In this document: positions 46,301-55,448 of the stretch, piece after piece
Layout of the letters: every line of letters begins with the position of its first letter
Position numbering within the stretch: position 1 is the stretch's first letter
DNA from: Stomoxys calcitrans
Lineage: Eukaryota > Arthropoda > Insecta > Diptera > Muscidae
Assembly (NCBI RefSeq): GCF_963082655.1
Contig: NC_081554.1
Location: 49,803,250-49,867,249 of the forward strand
Direction of reading: 5' to 3'
DNA: 64,000 nt
Program-made: the position numbers and the translations under genes
Notes under the pieces: generated by a model
Databases searched by the model: none
The model's input: the letters and a program-made list of their open reading frames with translations, nothing else
What the model was told of the DNA's origin: nothing

Positions 46301-47087
46301 TCTAAATGCAAAAAAAAAACTTTCTGCTCAGTACATACCTGGCATTCACATCATCAAACATTCCAGTTTGTTGTATAAAGAACGGACACACACAGGTGGT
46401 CTGTATATTGGTGTGGCCAAGGACTTCCAGTTCTAAGCGCAAAGCTTCATCGAAACCCACCTTAAAAACAAAACACACAGAGAAAACCAAAAGCATTAGG
46501 CAATGTCTATTGCGTAAGTTTCTCTCCAAAAATCTTAATAAATTAAATAAAAATATTTACTAACTAGAAACGTGGAAGACTTACAGCCGCAAATTTACTC
46601 GCACAATAATCCACCAATTTGGTTATGCCTACATGGCCAGCCAGTGAAGCTATGGTTACAATATGTCCACATTGGTTCTCAATCATTTTGGGTAGAAAAG
46701 CTTTGGTGGTCTGTGGAAGGCAAAGGAGAACAATTTTAGAAAAACTAAACAGCGATTCTTAGCGTAAGCCAATATTAACCACCATGCAGGTGGCAAGGTT
46801 AATAAGAACAAAATTTCGAAGCTTATTATTTGCAGCATATAGTAGGTACGCCAAATGGCGATAGCAAATATTTACCCAAAGTTTAATTTTATTGGTTAAC
46901 GTTATAAACGCCAAAGGCACCGCTAAACTGTTAACAAACTTAGCAGTGGCATAAACCAAAACGCTTAAAGACTTACCCAAAAATGCGCCATAACATTTAC
47001 ATTGAACGAACGTTCAATTAAATGATCAGGGGTATCAAGTAAATGCAAGCCTGACACAACTCCAGCGTTGTTTATGAGTAAAGAAAT
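40121..47087 (-). CDS. Short-chain dehydrogenase/reductase, RDH10/SDR16C-like, 5'-incomplete
   Basis: Oxidoreductase of the classical SDR fold, probably membrane-associated and acting on retinoid-, sterol- or lipid-like alcohols (family-level inference). Exons on the minus strand, in order: 47087-46977, 46710-46585, 46460-46339, 40562-40446, 40376-40121. All are GT-AG with matching phases, giving 243 residues to the TAA. Visible motifs: [13 protein letters not shown] (NNAG), [18 protein letters not shown] (structural Asn), [13 protein letters not shown] (catalytic Ser), [20 protein letters not shown] (YxxxK), then [19 protein letters not shown] final ~40-residue polar tail is unusual for the family. 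The N-terminal TGxxxGxG exon(s), about 100 residues, should lie beyond 47.1 kb and were not found. The third intron (5.8 kb) is full of DINE-like elements. Confidence 0.88.
40446..40562 (-). CDS. SDR penultimate exon
   Basis: It reads [20 protein letters not shown] then [19 protein letters not shown], the C-terminal helix and membrane-facing segment typical of the SDR16C/RDH10 group. The acceptor is TTTACAG and the donor TG|GTAAGT. Confidence 0.87.
40563..41118 (+). mobile_element. SDR intron start with partial DINE-1-like element
   Basis: Poly-A is followed by GGCATTAAGTTCGGCCGGGT and GGATACCCACCATCGAG, then two B-type modules, one of them inverted around 40975 (GACCGAGTCTGAAGCTCATA mirrors GCTTTTATGAGCTTCAGACC), to about 41112. 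Confidence 0.6.
41119..42066 (+). mobile_element. Complete DINE-1-like element in SDR intron
   Basis: It begins ACAAGTAAAAGCTTGCTAAG and TTCGGCCGGCCGAATC. A-type modules follow, then the core (CGACAGACAGACGGACGGAC, GGCTAGATCGAC), ending GGTGGAGGGTATAAAAAG. Confidence 0.72.
42067..42972 (+). mobile_element. Complete DINE-1-like element, second subfamily
   Basis: It begins GGCTCTAAGTTCGGACGGGC and GGATACCCACCACCTCGC. Four modules follow (GATCGGTCTATATGGCAGTT, CTACTCACTGTTTCAA), then a core with CAGACGGACGGACAGACGGA, ending CCTACGGTGGTGGATATAAC. It directly abuts the preceding element. Confidence 0.7.
42973..45655 (+). mobile_element. Long DINE-1-like array of B-type modules
   Basis: It has a terminus (GAGTTCGGCCGGGCCGAATC), a reversed core (43070-43235), a short A-type piece and then some fifteen B-type modules. 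Each has GCCATATAGACCGATCTCTC, CATAAAAGGCGCATTTATTG and TTGGGACAGTGAGTTGT. The right terminus is GAGGTGATGGGTATCTAAAG at about 45597. Open frames on both strands are repeat artefacts. Confidence 0.68.
45656..46338. other. SDR intron, non-repetitive part
   Basis: It contains a few degraded copies of the 29-bp-type repeat near 45660-45740 and otherwise AT-rich sequence up to the donor of the exon at 46339. No gene is seen on the plus strand. Confidence 0.4.
46339..46460 (-). CDS. SDR exon following the catalytic YxxxK
   Basis: [20 protein letters not shown] then [20 protein letters not shown], the usual V-x-P-x-x-x-x-TGM stretch after the active site. It joins the next exon in phase 2 across a 5.8-kb intron. 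Confidence 0.88.
46585..46710 (-). CDS. SDR catalytic exon
   Basis: [40 protein letters not shown] and AA. It holds the catalytic Ser and the Tyr/Lys of YCASK. It is phase 0 on both sides. Confidence 0.9.
46977..47087 (-). CDS. SDR exon with NNAG motif
   Basis: [37 protein letters not shown]. It starts after TTTTCAG in phase 0, so at least one coding exon is still missing upstream. Confidence 0.88.
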
Positions 47088-47601
47088 CTGAAAATAGCCA
47101 CAAGAAAAACGCCAAGAACCAAAAGTGAGTTATTGGATAATAAGAATGATTGGTTAAAAACTAGAACTGTAGATACAGTCAAAATATTGGCTAATCACGC
47201 ATATCTTGCCAGTAGTAATAGTGGTTAATTAATGTTCATGGCTTAAGTGGTAAAAATGATTGCCTAATATTAACAGCAATGTTAATGAAAACAAAAGACT
47301 TAAGACACGAACCCGTTTATTGAGACACTAATACTCAGTTTGGCATTTCAAATAACTTTTGCACTAAACCAGGAAACATATGACACACGGGTGATAATAA
47401 GAAAAAAATTTGGAGATATTACGCTAAACAAATGTATTATTATAGGACGAGTGTTTACTGTGGTCACAATCCCTTTTAATTCAAAGTTGGTTTTGATATA
47501 TAATACTAACCGAACCGGGCCAGCTCCGCTGTGCCGTCTTTAACTTTTAAATATCTTTTTAGGGTGGGGACATTTCGCCCTGAATGTGGATGTCGAATTC
47601 G
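47088..47601. other. Sequence upstream of the first visible SDR exon
   Basis: Searched on the minus strand for an NAD-binding TGxxxGxG exon without success. It contains a 25-bp segment (47288-47312) found in reverse complement at 63167-63191. Confidence 0.4.
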
Positions 47602-47828
47602 TGCCACTGTAGCCTATGTCGGCTTATGACGCCTGCGTTCAAATCCTGGCGGATCTTCGGACAAAATTTAAAGCGGTGGTTATCCCGTCTTAATGCTGGC
47701 GACATTTGCGAGGTACCTTACCATGCATTGTCATGTAAAAAATTCTCCCTAAAGAGGTGTCGCGGCACGCCGTTCGGACTCGGCTACAGAAGCGCTCGTT
47801 GATACGCGAGAAGTTTGCCCCTGCTCGG
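47602..47828 (+). mobile_element. Diverged tRNA-derived SINE
   Basis: The head is degenerate (GCCACTGTAGCCTATG), the B box is GCGTTCAAATCC, and the body (GCGGCACGCCGTTCGGACTC) is recognisable. It is an older copy than the others. Confidence 0.7.
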
Positions 47829-48794
47829 TACCTGTGGCAATTTTTTACTTTACTCCCAAATGACTTTCTCTTGAGTCATATTACCGTATTGGTATATATT
47901 TCTGGTTTAGGGGGTATTTCGGGAGTGGGGTGGCCACCCAGACACTTGGACACTAAGGTAAATATCAGATTTGTGCTTTACTTTCCAAAAAATTTCATAT
48001 AAGCCCCATAATGGCATGATCGGTAAATAAGTTTTGTAGAGGGTGGGGTGGACCCCAGGGTTTGTCCCGAAAATGAGTATCTATTTCCTGAAAATTTATC
48101 AATTTCCACCCAAAGGCATTTCGACTCAAATATGGACATGACATTCGTGCTCCACTCTCAAATCCCTTTAATTTGAGCCCCATATTGCCATGGTCGGTAA
48201 GTATGAACGTTTGAAGGGTGTTTTGAGGCTGGGGAGGCCACCGGCCTGAAAATAGATATCAAATTTGTTCTTTACTCTGAAATACCGTTGATTTGAGATC
48301 CATATAGCTATAGTCGGATATAAATTTCAGTTAAGGGGGTGATTTAGGACGTACCCTAAACACTTGGCTCCAAAATTGGATATCAGATTCGTTTTCTACG
48401 CTGAAATACCTTTCATTTGAGTCTCATATTGTCATAATGGGTCAATTAACCTATTCAACGTTCTTTGAGGAGGAAAAGCGCCACGTAGACTTGACGCAAA
48501 TTTCAATGTCATATTTATAATTTACTCCCAAATATCTTTCATTTGAATCCAATACAGCCATGGTCACCTGACATGCCCACTTGGGGGTACTTGGGTACCA
48601 AGTAATGGGAGGCCTCCCTACCCTCCCTTGGAACTAATTTTGTTTGTCATATTTGTAATGTACTGCCGAATAATTTTCACTTGGGTCCCGCATTGATAGG
48701 AATGTGGAATATATTTGTTTTAGGGAGCTTTGGGGTTGGGGCGGGCCTCTGGTATTAATCTGCCCTATGCCCCTATAGACATACAACTAAGCTA
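47829..48794 (-). repeat. Helitron-like ~120-bp modules, reverse
   Basis: Repeats of CTTTCATTTGAGTCTCATATTG and TTGGGGTTGGGGCGG type blocks every 110-130 bp, the reverse complement of the 10-12 kb family. Confidence 0.6.
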
Positions 48795-49560
48795 GAAATC
48801 GGCTTGCTGTGCGCTCTAAAAACTAAAAAAAACCTCGAAAAAGAAAATTTAGGTTAGGAATTTCGAGCTATTTACAAAATCCTTAATTGTTTTTCATGCC
48901 ACGCCCCTAAGTTGGTCCATGTCTGGTATTGTGTTCCCACCTAAGTGCGGGTATCTGTTGTGCGCGTAAGCCGGGCAATGACAAAGGAAATGATCCAACG
49001 TCTCATCATCTTCCCTGAATGCCCTACACATGCATTCACTTGCCGCACCGATTTTATATAAGTGAGCTCGTAGTCCTATGTGTCCGGTTATGATACCTCT
49101 TCTTCTCAGGATTCGGATCCCCCCATAGGATTTTCGTCGTTCTACCGACCGTTTCGTTGATCCACAGGGTTGCATGCACATTCGTCGCCCATGCTCTTAA
49201 CTCGGACTGTGTCGATCCGAAAGTCCGCTGGCCTTCACCGACAAATCGTCTGCCCTTTCATTCCCTCTTACTCTGTTATGGCCCGGCACCTAAACGATGC
49301 GTCTTTGCCATTCTCAAAGAAGGCGTTAATCTCCTTCTTACATTGCAAGGCTGTTCATGACCTTGCCGTCCAGGTTGTTATTGGCCTTATGGCAATTTTA
49401 CTGTTCGTAAAGATGTTCACACTCGACGTCCTCTCGTTAGCACCCCACCACCGCACGCATTTCGTTATCGCCCGGATATCTACCAGAAGGAAAGTATTAT
49501 GGTCAGACGGTCTAAAACAGATCTCAGTCCCTGGGTTCTCAAATGGTCTCATATAGATCT
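48795..49560 (-). pseudogene. I/LOA-type LINE 3' fragment, reverse strand
   Basis: The minus strand reads IITGHIGLRAHLYKIGAASE, CMCRAFREDDETLDHFLCHC and PAYAHNRYPHLGG (C-terminal zinc-knuckle region). Upstream of it are degraded RNase H pieces including FTNSKIAIRPITT. It is the same element as 38336-39147 in the opposite orientation. Confidence 0.8.
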
Positions 49561-51310
49561 AGGTCTCATATAGATCTAGGACGGTCTCCCCCTTTTATCT
49601 TCGAAATCGGACTTTTTTTGAATCTTTAGGTAGCGAAGAGGGACACAACACTAAAGAGGCACTTGTTAAAAAAAGAGTGCTAAGTTCGGCCGCCAGAATC
49701 TTGGTAACCCACCACCATGTATCCTGCTAAAAAATTATACAAACTAAATTTAATTGAAGGGCCTAATTTTATTCAATACACCAATCTTCTGTCAAACTAG
49801 GAAAATTAAAGCTTCTAGGAACCGAACAAGAATAATCGAGAGACCGACTGATATAGGAGCTACATCAGGTTGTAGACTGGTTTTGACCGTACTTGGCACA
49901 GTTGTTGGAAGTCGAATCGGTCTTGTAAGGGCTCACTAAGTCAAATATGAAGATCGGTTTATATGGAAGCTGGACCGTACTTGGCGAATTTGTTGGAAGT
50001 CAAACGGAAAACCACATGCAAAATTTCAGCCAAATCGGACACAAATTGCGGCTTGTAAGGGTTCAAGAAGTCAAATCGAGAGATCGGTTTATATGGGAGC
50101 TATATCAGGTTATAGACCGATTCGGACCGTACTTGGCACAGTTGTTGGAAGTCATAACCAAACACTATGTGCAAAATTGTAACTAAATTGGACAAAAATT
50201 GCGGGTTGTAAGGGCTTAAGAAGTCGAATCGGGAGATCGGTTTATATGGGAGCTATATCAGATTATAGACCGATTCAAACCATACATAGCACAGCTCTTG
50301 AAAGACATGACAAAACACCACATCCAAAATTTCAGCCAAATCGGATGAAAATTGAGGCTTCCAGGGGATCAAGAATTCAAATCGGGAGATCGGTTTATGT
50401 GGGAGCTATATCCGGTTCTTGACCGATTTGGACCGTACTTGGCACAGTAGTTGAAAGTCATGACAAAACACCACATCCAAAATTTCAGCCAAATCGGATG
50501 AAAATTAAGTCTTCCAGGCGTTCAAGAATTCAAATCGGGAGATCAGTTTATGTGGGAGCTATATCCGGTTTTTGACAGATTCGGTCCGTACTTGGCGCAG
50601 TTGTACGAAGTTTTAATAGAACATTATGGGCAAAATTTCAGCCAAATCGGATAAAAATTGCGACTTCCAGGGCCTAAAGAAGTCAAATCGGGAGATCGGT
50701 TTAAATGGGAGCTATATCTAATTCTGAACCGATTTTGACCGAATTCTATGTATATTGTGGTAGTCGTCGAGGAAAGCGTTGTGAAATACTTTGGGAAGAT
50801 TGCTCAATAAATGTGCTTGCAAAGGCTCTAGCAGTGAAAATCGGGCGATATATATATGAGAGCTATATCTAAATCTGAACCCATTTCCATGACATTTGCC
50901 AGTAATGTCAAGAGTTGTAAAAAAAACCTTCCTGCCATATTTCGAGGGAATCGGTTAACAAATGACCATTTTATTGCATTATTAGTGAAATCGGACGAAC
51001 ATATATAAAGGAGCAATATCCAGATCTGAACCGATTTTTTCCAAATTCAATAGTCTTCGTCTCTAGGTCAAAAAACATGCCCATACCAGATTTGAAGACG
51101 ATCGGATGAAAACTGCGACCTGTAGTTGTACACAAATTAACATGGACAGACGGACGGACAGACAGACAGACAGATGGGCATAGTTAAATCGAATCAGAAA
51201 GTGATCGGTATACTTATCAATGGGTCTATCTCTCTTCCTTTTGGGTGTTACAAACAAATTCACTAAGTTATAATACCCTGTACCACAGTAGTGGTACAGA
51301 TAAAAACTAT
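49561..51310 (+). mobile_element. DINE-1-like element array
   Basis: A degraded terminus (GTGCTAAGTTCGGCCGCCAG, AACCCACCACCATG) lies at about 49678. A-type modules follow to about 50730, then third-subfamily modules, a (GACAGACG)n core at about 51143-51175 and the terminus TATAATACCCTGTACCACAG at about 51270. Confidence 0.65.
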
Positions 51311-51905
51311 ACCATCGACAAAGGGAAAATATGAAAAGTATGTTTGTACATGAACAAGTTTGCGACATATTTAGTTAACATTTGACTTTAACCATTCACT
51401 ACTGAAATAATTTGTTTTTAATTATTCCATGTTAGTTATTACTTGATGTGATATGTGAACGAGCAACTAAACAATTTCCAAAGAAACATTACATTGTATG
51501 TGCAATTAAAAATAATGTGTGCGTACAAAAGTTTGGGTGGGCAAAAGTCCGAGGGAACAAGGTATGTTAACATATAGTAAATAATATGGATAATATTTTC
51601 AATATTGAAGACTATTATAATAATTTTTCTAGAACAATACAAGATATTGACTTAAAAAAAATTCATAAACACTGGTTAAGTTTAGGACTTTGGTTCCAAT
51701 TTTCGAATAGTTAAACTCTAGAAAATGCAATTATTCTGGGGCATAAATGGAATTTAATACACTTTAGGAATTTTCCATTTTTTGTTTGTTAAATAATTGT
51801 CATTATATGATGCCTATGTAGTTTATAATCAATAAACAAAGTTTTAGCCAGAGTGGAATTTTTTATTTTCATTCATTGGTTTTTATTTCACTCTCACTCT
51901 TCTAA
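51311..51905. other. AT-rich spacer with a dispersed ~110-bp repeat
   Basis: No gene. The part at about 51786-51896 (GTTTATAATCAATAAACAAA, GTTTTAGCCAGAG) is similar to 62980-63091 in the same orientation. Confidence 0.45.
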
Positions 51906-53110
51906 TATATAAAAAGTAAAACGCCATTAAGTTTGACTGGATAGAACTTTGGATACCCATCACCTTGTCTATATATAAATAACATTTTGTTAAATCCGGT
52001 GCAAAATGCACGATTCTGAACATTTAGCTGCTATACATATTGAAACAGCCCAAAATGGATAAAATTCCCCAAAATTCTCTGTTTAAAATTGGAGTAAAAT
52101 TTGGCAATAAAAGATACAATTTTAAAGACCATAAATCGGGAGATCGTTTATTATGAGCATGAAAAGATGGGCGGCACCGGCTTAGAGACCCAGTGCTTGT
52201 GATAATTGATATGAGAAGGCGAATAATCGGTGCTTTTAAATGACCGATGACCATAATCTTCACGCGGCGATTGGTTTTGAGATTGACGAGGATCGCTATC
52301 TGCACATTCAATTTCGGGAAATGCACCATTATGAACCTGCAGCAGTTTCATTTACATTTGGTCTGAATTGGACCCAACTCGCCACAAAACACTCTTAAAA
52401 TTTGCGGGTAATAAAGGGGTTTTATAAGGGTTCAATGCCGTAAATTGGGAGATGGATGCGGCTATATCCAATCAGCGTCATATTTGTAGGGGATATTTGG
52501 GGTTTAACATAGAAAGATCGATCTTTATGGGGGCTATATCAAAAATGGACTGACCTAAACCATACTCGGTAAGGACATCTACCACAGCTCATTGTGTTAA
52601 ATTTCAGTGAAATCGGGCAATAAATAGGGAGATCGATGCATGTAGGGCCTACTTTAATACTAATAGCGATTTCGACCATATCCGTCACACATATCGGGCA
52701 TTTTAACACAAATTATTGTCTAAATTTCTGCCTTATCTGGTAATAAATTCAGATTTTCTGGGCCTAAGACCTTAAATCAAAATATCGGTATATGAAGGGG
52801 CTATATTAAGATATAGTCCGATTGGGACCATATACGGCTCGGGGGATCTTAACACATATCATGGTCGGAGATTTTAACACAAATCATTGTGTCATATTCC
52901 AACCAAACCGACATAGCTACTCATTGTCTTAAATATTTATGACGGCCCAGAATTCATTAGACCGTCTCACGTATTTTGCTTTCGATCCCAATAAGCAAAA
53001 TACGCAATGTTTTGGCGATCGGATAACGAAAAACTAGTTGAGTATTTTCGATATTAGCTTAAAATTGGCATCCAACGTGTGTTTTTATAATAAATGCACC
53101 ATCTATTTAT
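51906..53110 (+). mobile_element. Eroded DINE-like element
   Basis: A mutated terminus (AAGTTTGACTGGATAGAACT, GGATACCCATCACC) and weak modules (GGGGGCTATATCAAAA, TTTCAGTGAAATCGGGCAAT) mark an old copy. It contains an unexplained coding-like island at about 52150-52351. Confidence 0.5.
52151..52351 (-). other. Coding-like island of unknown origin
   Basis: On the minus strand an open frame reads MKLLQVHNGAFPEIECADSD, PRQSQNQSPREDYGHRSFKS and so on to a stop. Its base composition is unlike the surrounding repeat, and a CTGCTGCAG acceptor-like site lies at its 5' side. It could be an exon of an unseen gene, a processed pseudogene piece or a retroelement gag remnant. I do not recognise it. Confidence 0.25.
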
Positions 53111-53250
53111 CTATCATCTATATATAAAAAGGGTTAAGTTCGGCCGGGCCGAACTTTGGATACCCACCACCTCGGTTATATACGATACCCACCTTTCGTT
53201 CTAATCCGGTGAAAAATGCACAATTAATGCACCCTTAGCTGTTTTATCTA
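53111..53250 (+). mobile_element. DINE-1-like element start, cut by a MITE
   Basis: AAGTTCGGCCGGGCCGAACT and GGATACCCACCACCTCGG are intact. The element breaks at a TA (53249-53250) where the MITE begins. Confidence 0.65.
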
Positions 53251-53330
53251 TTGGGTTGCCCAGAAAGTAATTGCGGATTTTTCATATAGTCGGCGTTGAC
53301 AAACTTTTTCAACGGCTTGTGACTCTGTAA
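53251..53330 (-). mobile_element. Truncated mariner-type MITE
   Basis: One terminal repeat (TTGGGTTGCCCAGAAAGTAA) with the adjoining interior (CGGCGTTGACAAACTTTTTC, TTGTGACTCTGTAA) is present. The other 150 bp are missing. Confidence 0.8.
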
Positions 53331-53880
53331 AATACGGTCCGATTTGGACCAAATTCGACACGGATATTGAGTGGTCTATTAAGTACAAGTCATTGTTCAA
53401 TTTTGTAGAACAAAATATTGGTCTTTTTGGTAGCCATATCCACATATAGACTGATCTGATTAATATACGACACTGATGTCGAAAAGCCTAGCATAAGTCA
53501 CTGTGTCAAATTTCAATGAAATTGGATTATGGCAGCTATATCAAAATCTGGACCGATCTGGGCCAAATCGCAGAAGAATGTTGAACGGCCTAGCACATCT
53601 CACTGTCCCAAATTTCGGCGAAATCGAGCAATAAATGCGCCCAAGACCTGAAATCGAGAGACCGATAGTTTTTACTATTAAACCATGTAAAACTTTTGAA
53701 CAAAAAAGTGTTGCCCAGCTCTACGTCGTTTGGTCTTATCTTTCGATGGGCTAAATATGGTTGCAATCTTAATGTTAAGGCTCCTATCATGCTGATCGTC
53801 ATAATTTTTGAGGTATGGCGGCCTACGTTTATTTGTATCCCCACACATTAATTAAATCACACAGTGTCCTGTTAGGTGAT
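53331..53880 (+). mobile_element. DINE-like modules and spacer
   Basis: B-type modules run to about 53670 (CATCTCACTGTCCCAAATTT). Unrecognised AT-rich sequence follows. Confidence 0.5.
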
Positions 53881-54210
53881 GTATGATTGATCGACTGTTT
53901 TGGGGTGAGATGTTCCACTAGATATATGATCAGAATGAAGACCACAACAACAAATATCTATCATTTGATCCCTCATTGTTTTAATTGGTCAAATAATCAA
54001 TTGGAGGCGATTTTTGGAGGTAAAGCACCACCTAGATTCTTGAACACAAAGTAAAATGTGATATTCGTAATCAACTCCCAAATACCTTTCCTTTGAGTCT
54101 TATATAGCTACGGTAGAGAAAAATTCCCATTTGGGGGCCTTTTGGGGGTGGGGCGACCCGAAAATAGTAAGACCTAATTTTTTATGTCATATTTGAAATT
54201 TACTCCCGAA
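53881..54210 (-). repeat. Helitron-like ~120-bp modules carrying the LINE insertion site
   Basis: TACCTTTCCTTTGAGTCTTA and GGTGGGGCGACCCG blocks belong to the reversed 120-bp family, which resumes at 58851 after the LINE. Confidence 0.55.
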
Positions 54211-54626
54211 TACCTTTCATTGGTAATGGGAACTTTCATTGAACATCATCAGAGGACGGACGTGTAAAAGTAGGCTCCTTTCAAACGGCAAAAAAAATAA
54301 GGTAAACAAGCCGGGATTCCCCTTGTTTCGCACTTCAAAACACACCCCTTCAAACTCGTCACTGGATTCATAAGGAAGAACCTCTTGTAAAGTTCGTGGT
54401 GAGCCGATAATTTGTTTTCTTTTATCAACAAAATTTTCATAAATATTGTCACTCAAAATACAAAACAACGAGTAGACAAACACCGACACAACAAATAAGC
54501 ATATCAGCTGACCTTATCCAACCAAGTTTAGTGATGGTAATCTACCGATAACAACAAAGCAAAAGTTATCGATATCTAATCTACTGCGATCGACAGCATT
54601 ACCATTCATTGACAGGGTTCGGAAAT

Positions 54627-55448
54627 ATGCAAGATAATTTTCAAACACCCAAGAGGAAACACAACGAAATATCATCGCCAGAAAAACCAAAGTCATCAAC
54701 ATCAAACATGGAGCCAACTGAACTCATAAAACTTATAAAAGAAACTATTAACTCCAATTTAGACGAAAAGCTCAAATCGCTACCTACGAAAGCAGACATA
54801 GAAGACATAAAATGCGAGATAATTGCTATCAGCACTGATATAAATGCACTGAAGTCAGAGAATCAGAGTTTGAAAGAAGAGCTAAGTAAAGTGAAAATAG
54901 AAAATAGTCAGTATAAAAAGGATATTACTTGGCTAGAAAATCAAATCAGGTCAAGTAAGTTATTTATTAAAGGCCTACCAAGTGCAAAAAATCCAAAAGA
55001 AGAGGTGCAAAAACTGTTCAGAGAAAAATTAAACGTAACGGCAAGTACGAAAAATGTCCGCAAAGTTTTTGACCGTAACGGAAAAATGGCAGTTATAGCC
55101 GAACTTGAGAACGAAGATGCTCTACAACAGATATTTCGAAATACAAAAAAATTGTCGGGCTCTGATATCTCTATTGAACGTGATATGATACCAAAGAAGC
55201 AACAGCACAAAAAGACTTTTCTTATTCTTCGAAAACAAATTTTAGCGGTTAGCAAACAGCATAAAGTTGTTGTAAGAGAAGACAAGCTAAAAATAAAAGA
55301 CCGTTGGTTTAAATGGAATTCCGATCACAAACTTGTATCTGGCAACGCTGATGGAGAAAAAGAACTTGTCAAATTATATGGGGAGGATATAAAAACTATT
55401 TGTTTAAATTATTATCAACTTAATGATGATTCGTATCCAAAAAACTAA
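54627..55448 (+). CDS. LINE ORF1, coiled-coil nucleic-acid-binding protein
   Basis: A 273-residue protein starting MQDNFQTPKRKHNEISSPEK. A polar N-terminus is followed by a heptad-rich coiled coil at about residues 60-105 (AISTDINALKSENQSLKEEL) and then an RRM-like segment beginning IRSSKLFIKGLPSAKNPKEE. This layout is like L1-type ORF1 and lacks CCHC knuckles. The role inferred from family is RNA binding and chaperoning of the element transcript. The ATG at 54627 was chosen as the first Met in the open frame. The last codons AAA-AAC before TAA form part of a slippery heptamer. Confidence 0.82.
   Translation: MQDNFQTPKRKHNEISSPEKPKSSTSNMEPTELIKLIKETINSNLDEKLKSLPTKADIEDIKCEIIAISTDINALKSENQSLKEELSKVKIENSQYKKDITWLENQIRSSKLFIKGLPSAKNPKEEVQKLFREKLNVTASTKNVRKVFDRNGKMAVIAELENEDALQQIFRNTKKLSGSDISIERDMIPKKQQHKKTFLILRKQILAVSKQHKVVVREDKLKIKDRWFKWNSDHKLVSGNADGEKELVKLYGEDIKTICLNYYQLNDDSYPKN

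Noticed and set aside
46759..46980. Minus-strand 73-codon frame between SDR exons
   Set aside because: It lies in the intron between two exons that join perfectly without it. The hydrophobic residues come from AT-rich codons and show no SDR motif.
49170..49556. 128-codon plus-strand open frame
   Set aside because: Antisense to the LINE RNase H and knuckle region on the minus strand, with no motif of its own.
54217..54489. Minus-strand 90-codon open frame starting MSVFVYSLFCILSDN
   Set aside because: It lies within the target-site-bounded LINE, antisense to its 5' UTR, with no domain. I briefly considered it as a missing N-terminal SDR exon, but it has no TGxxxGxG motif and sits inside the retroelement.
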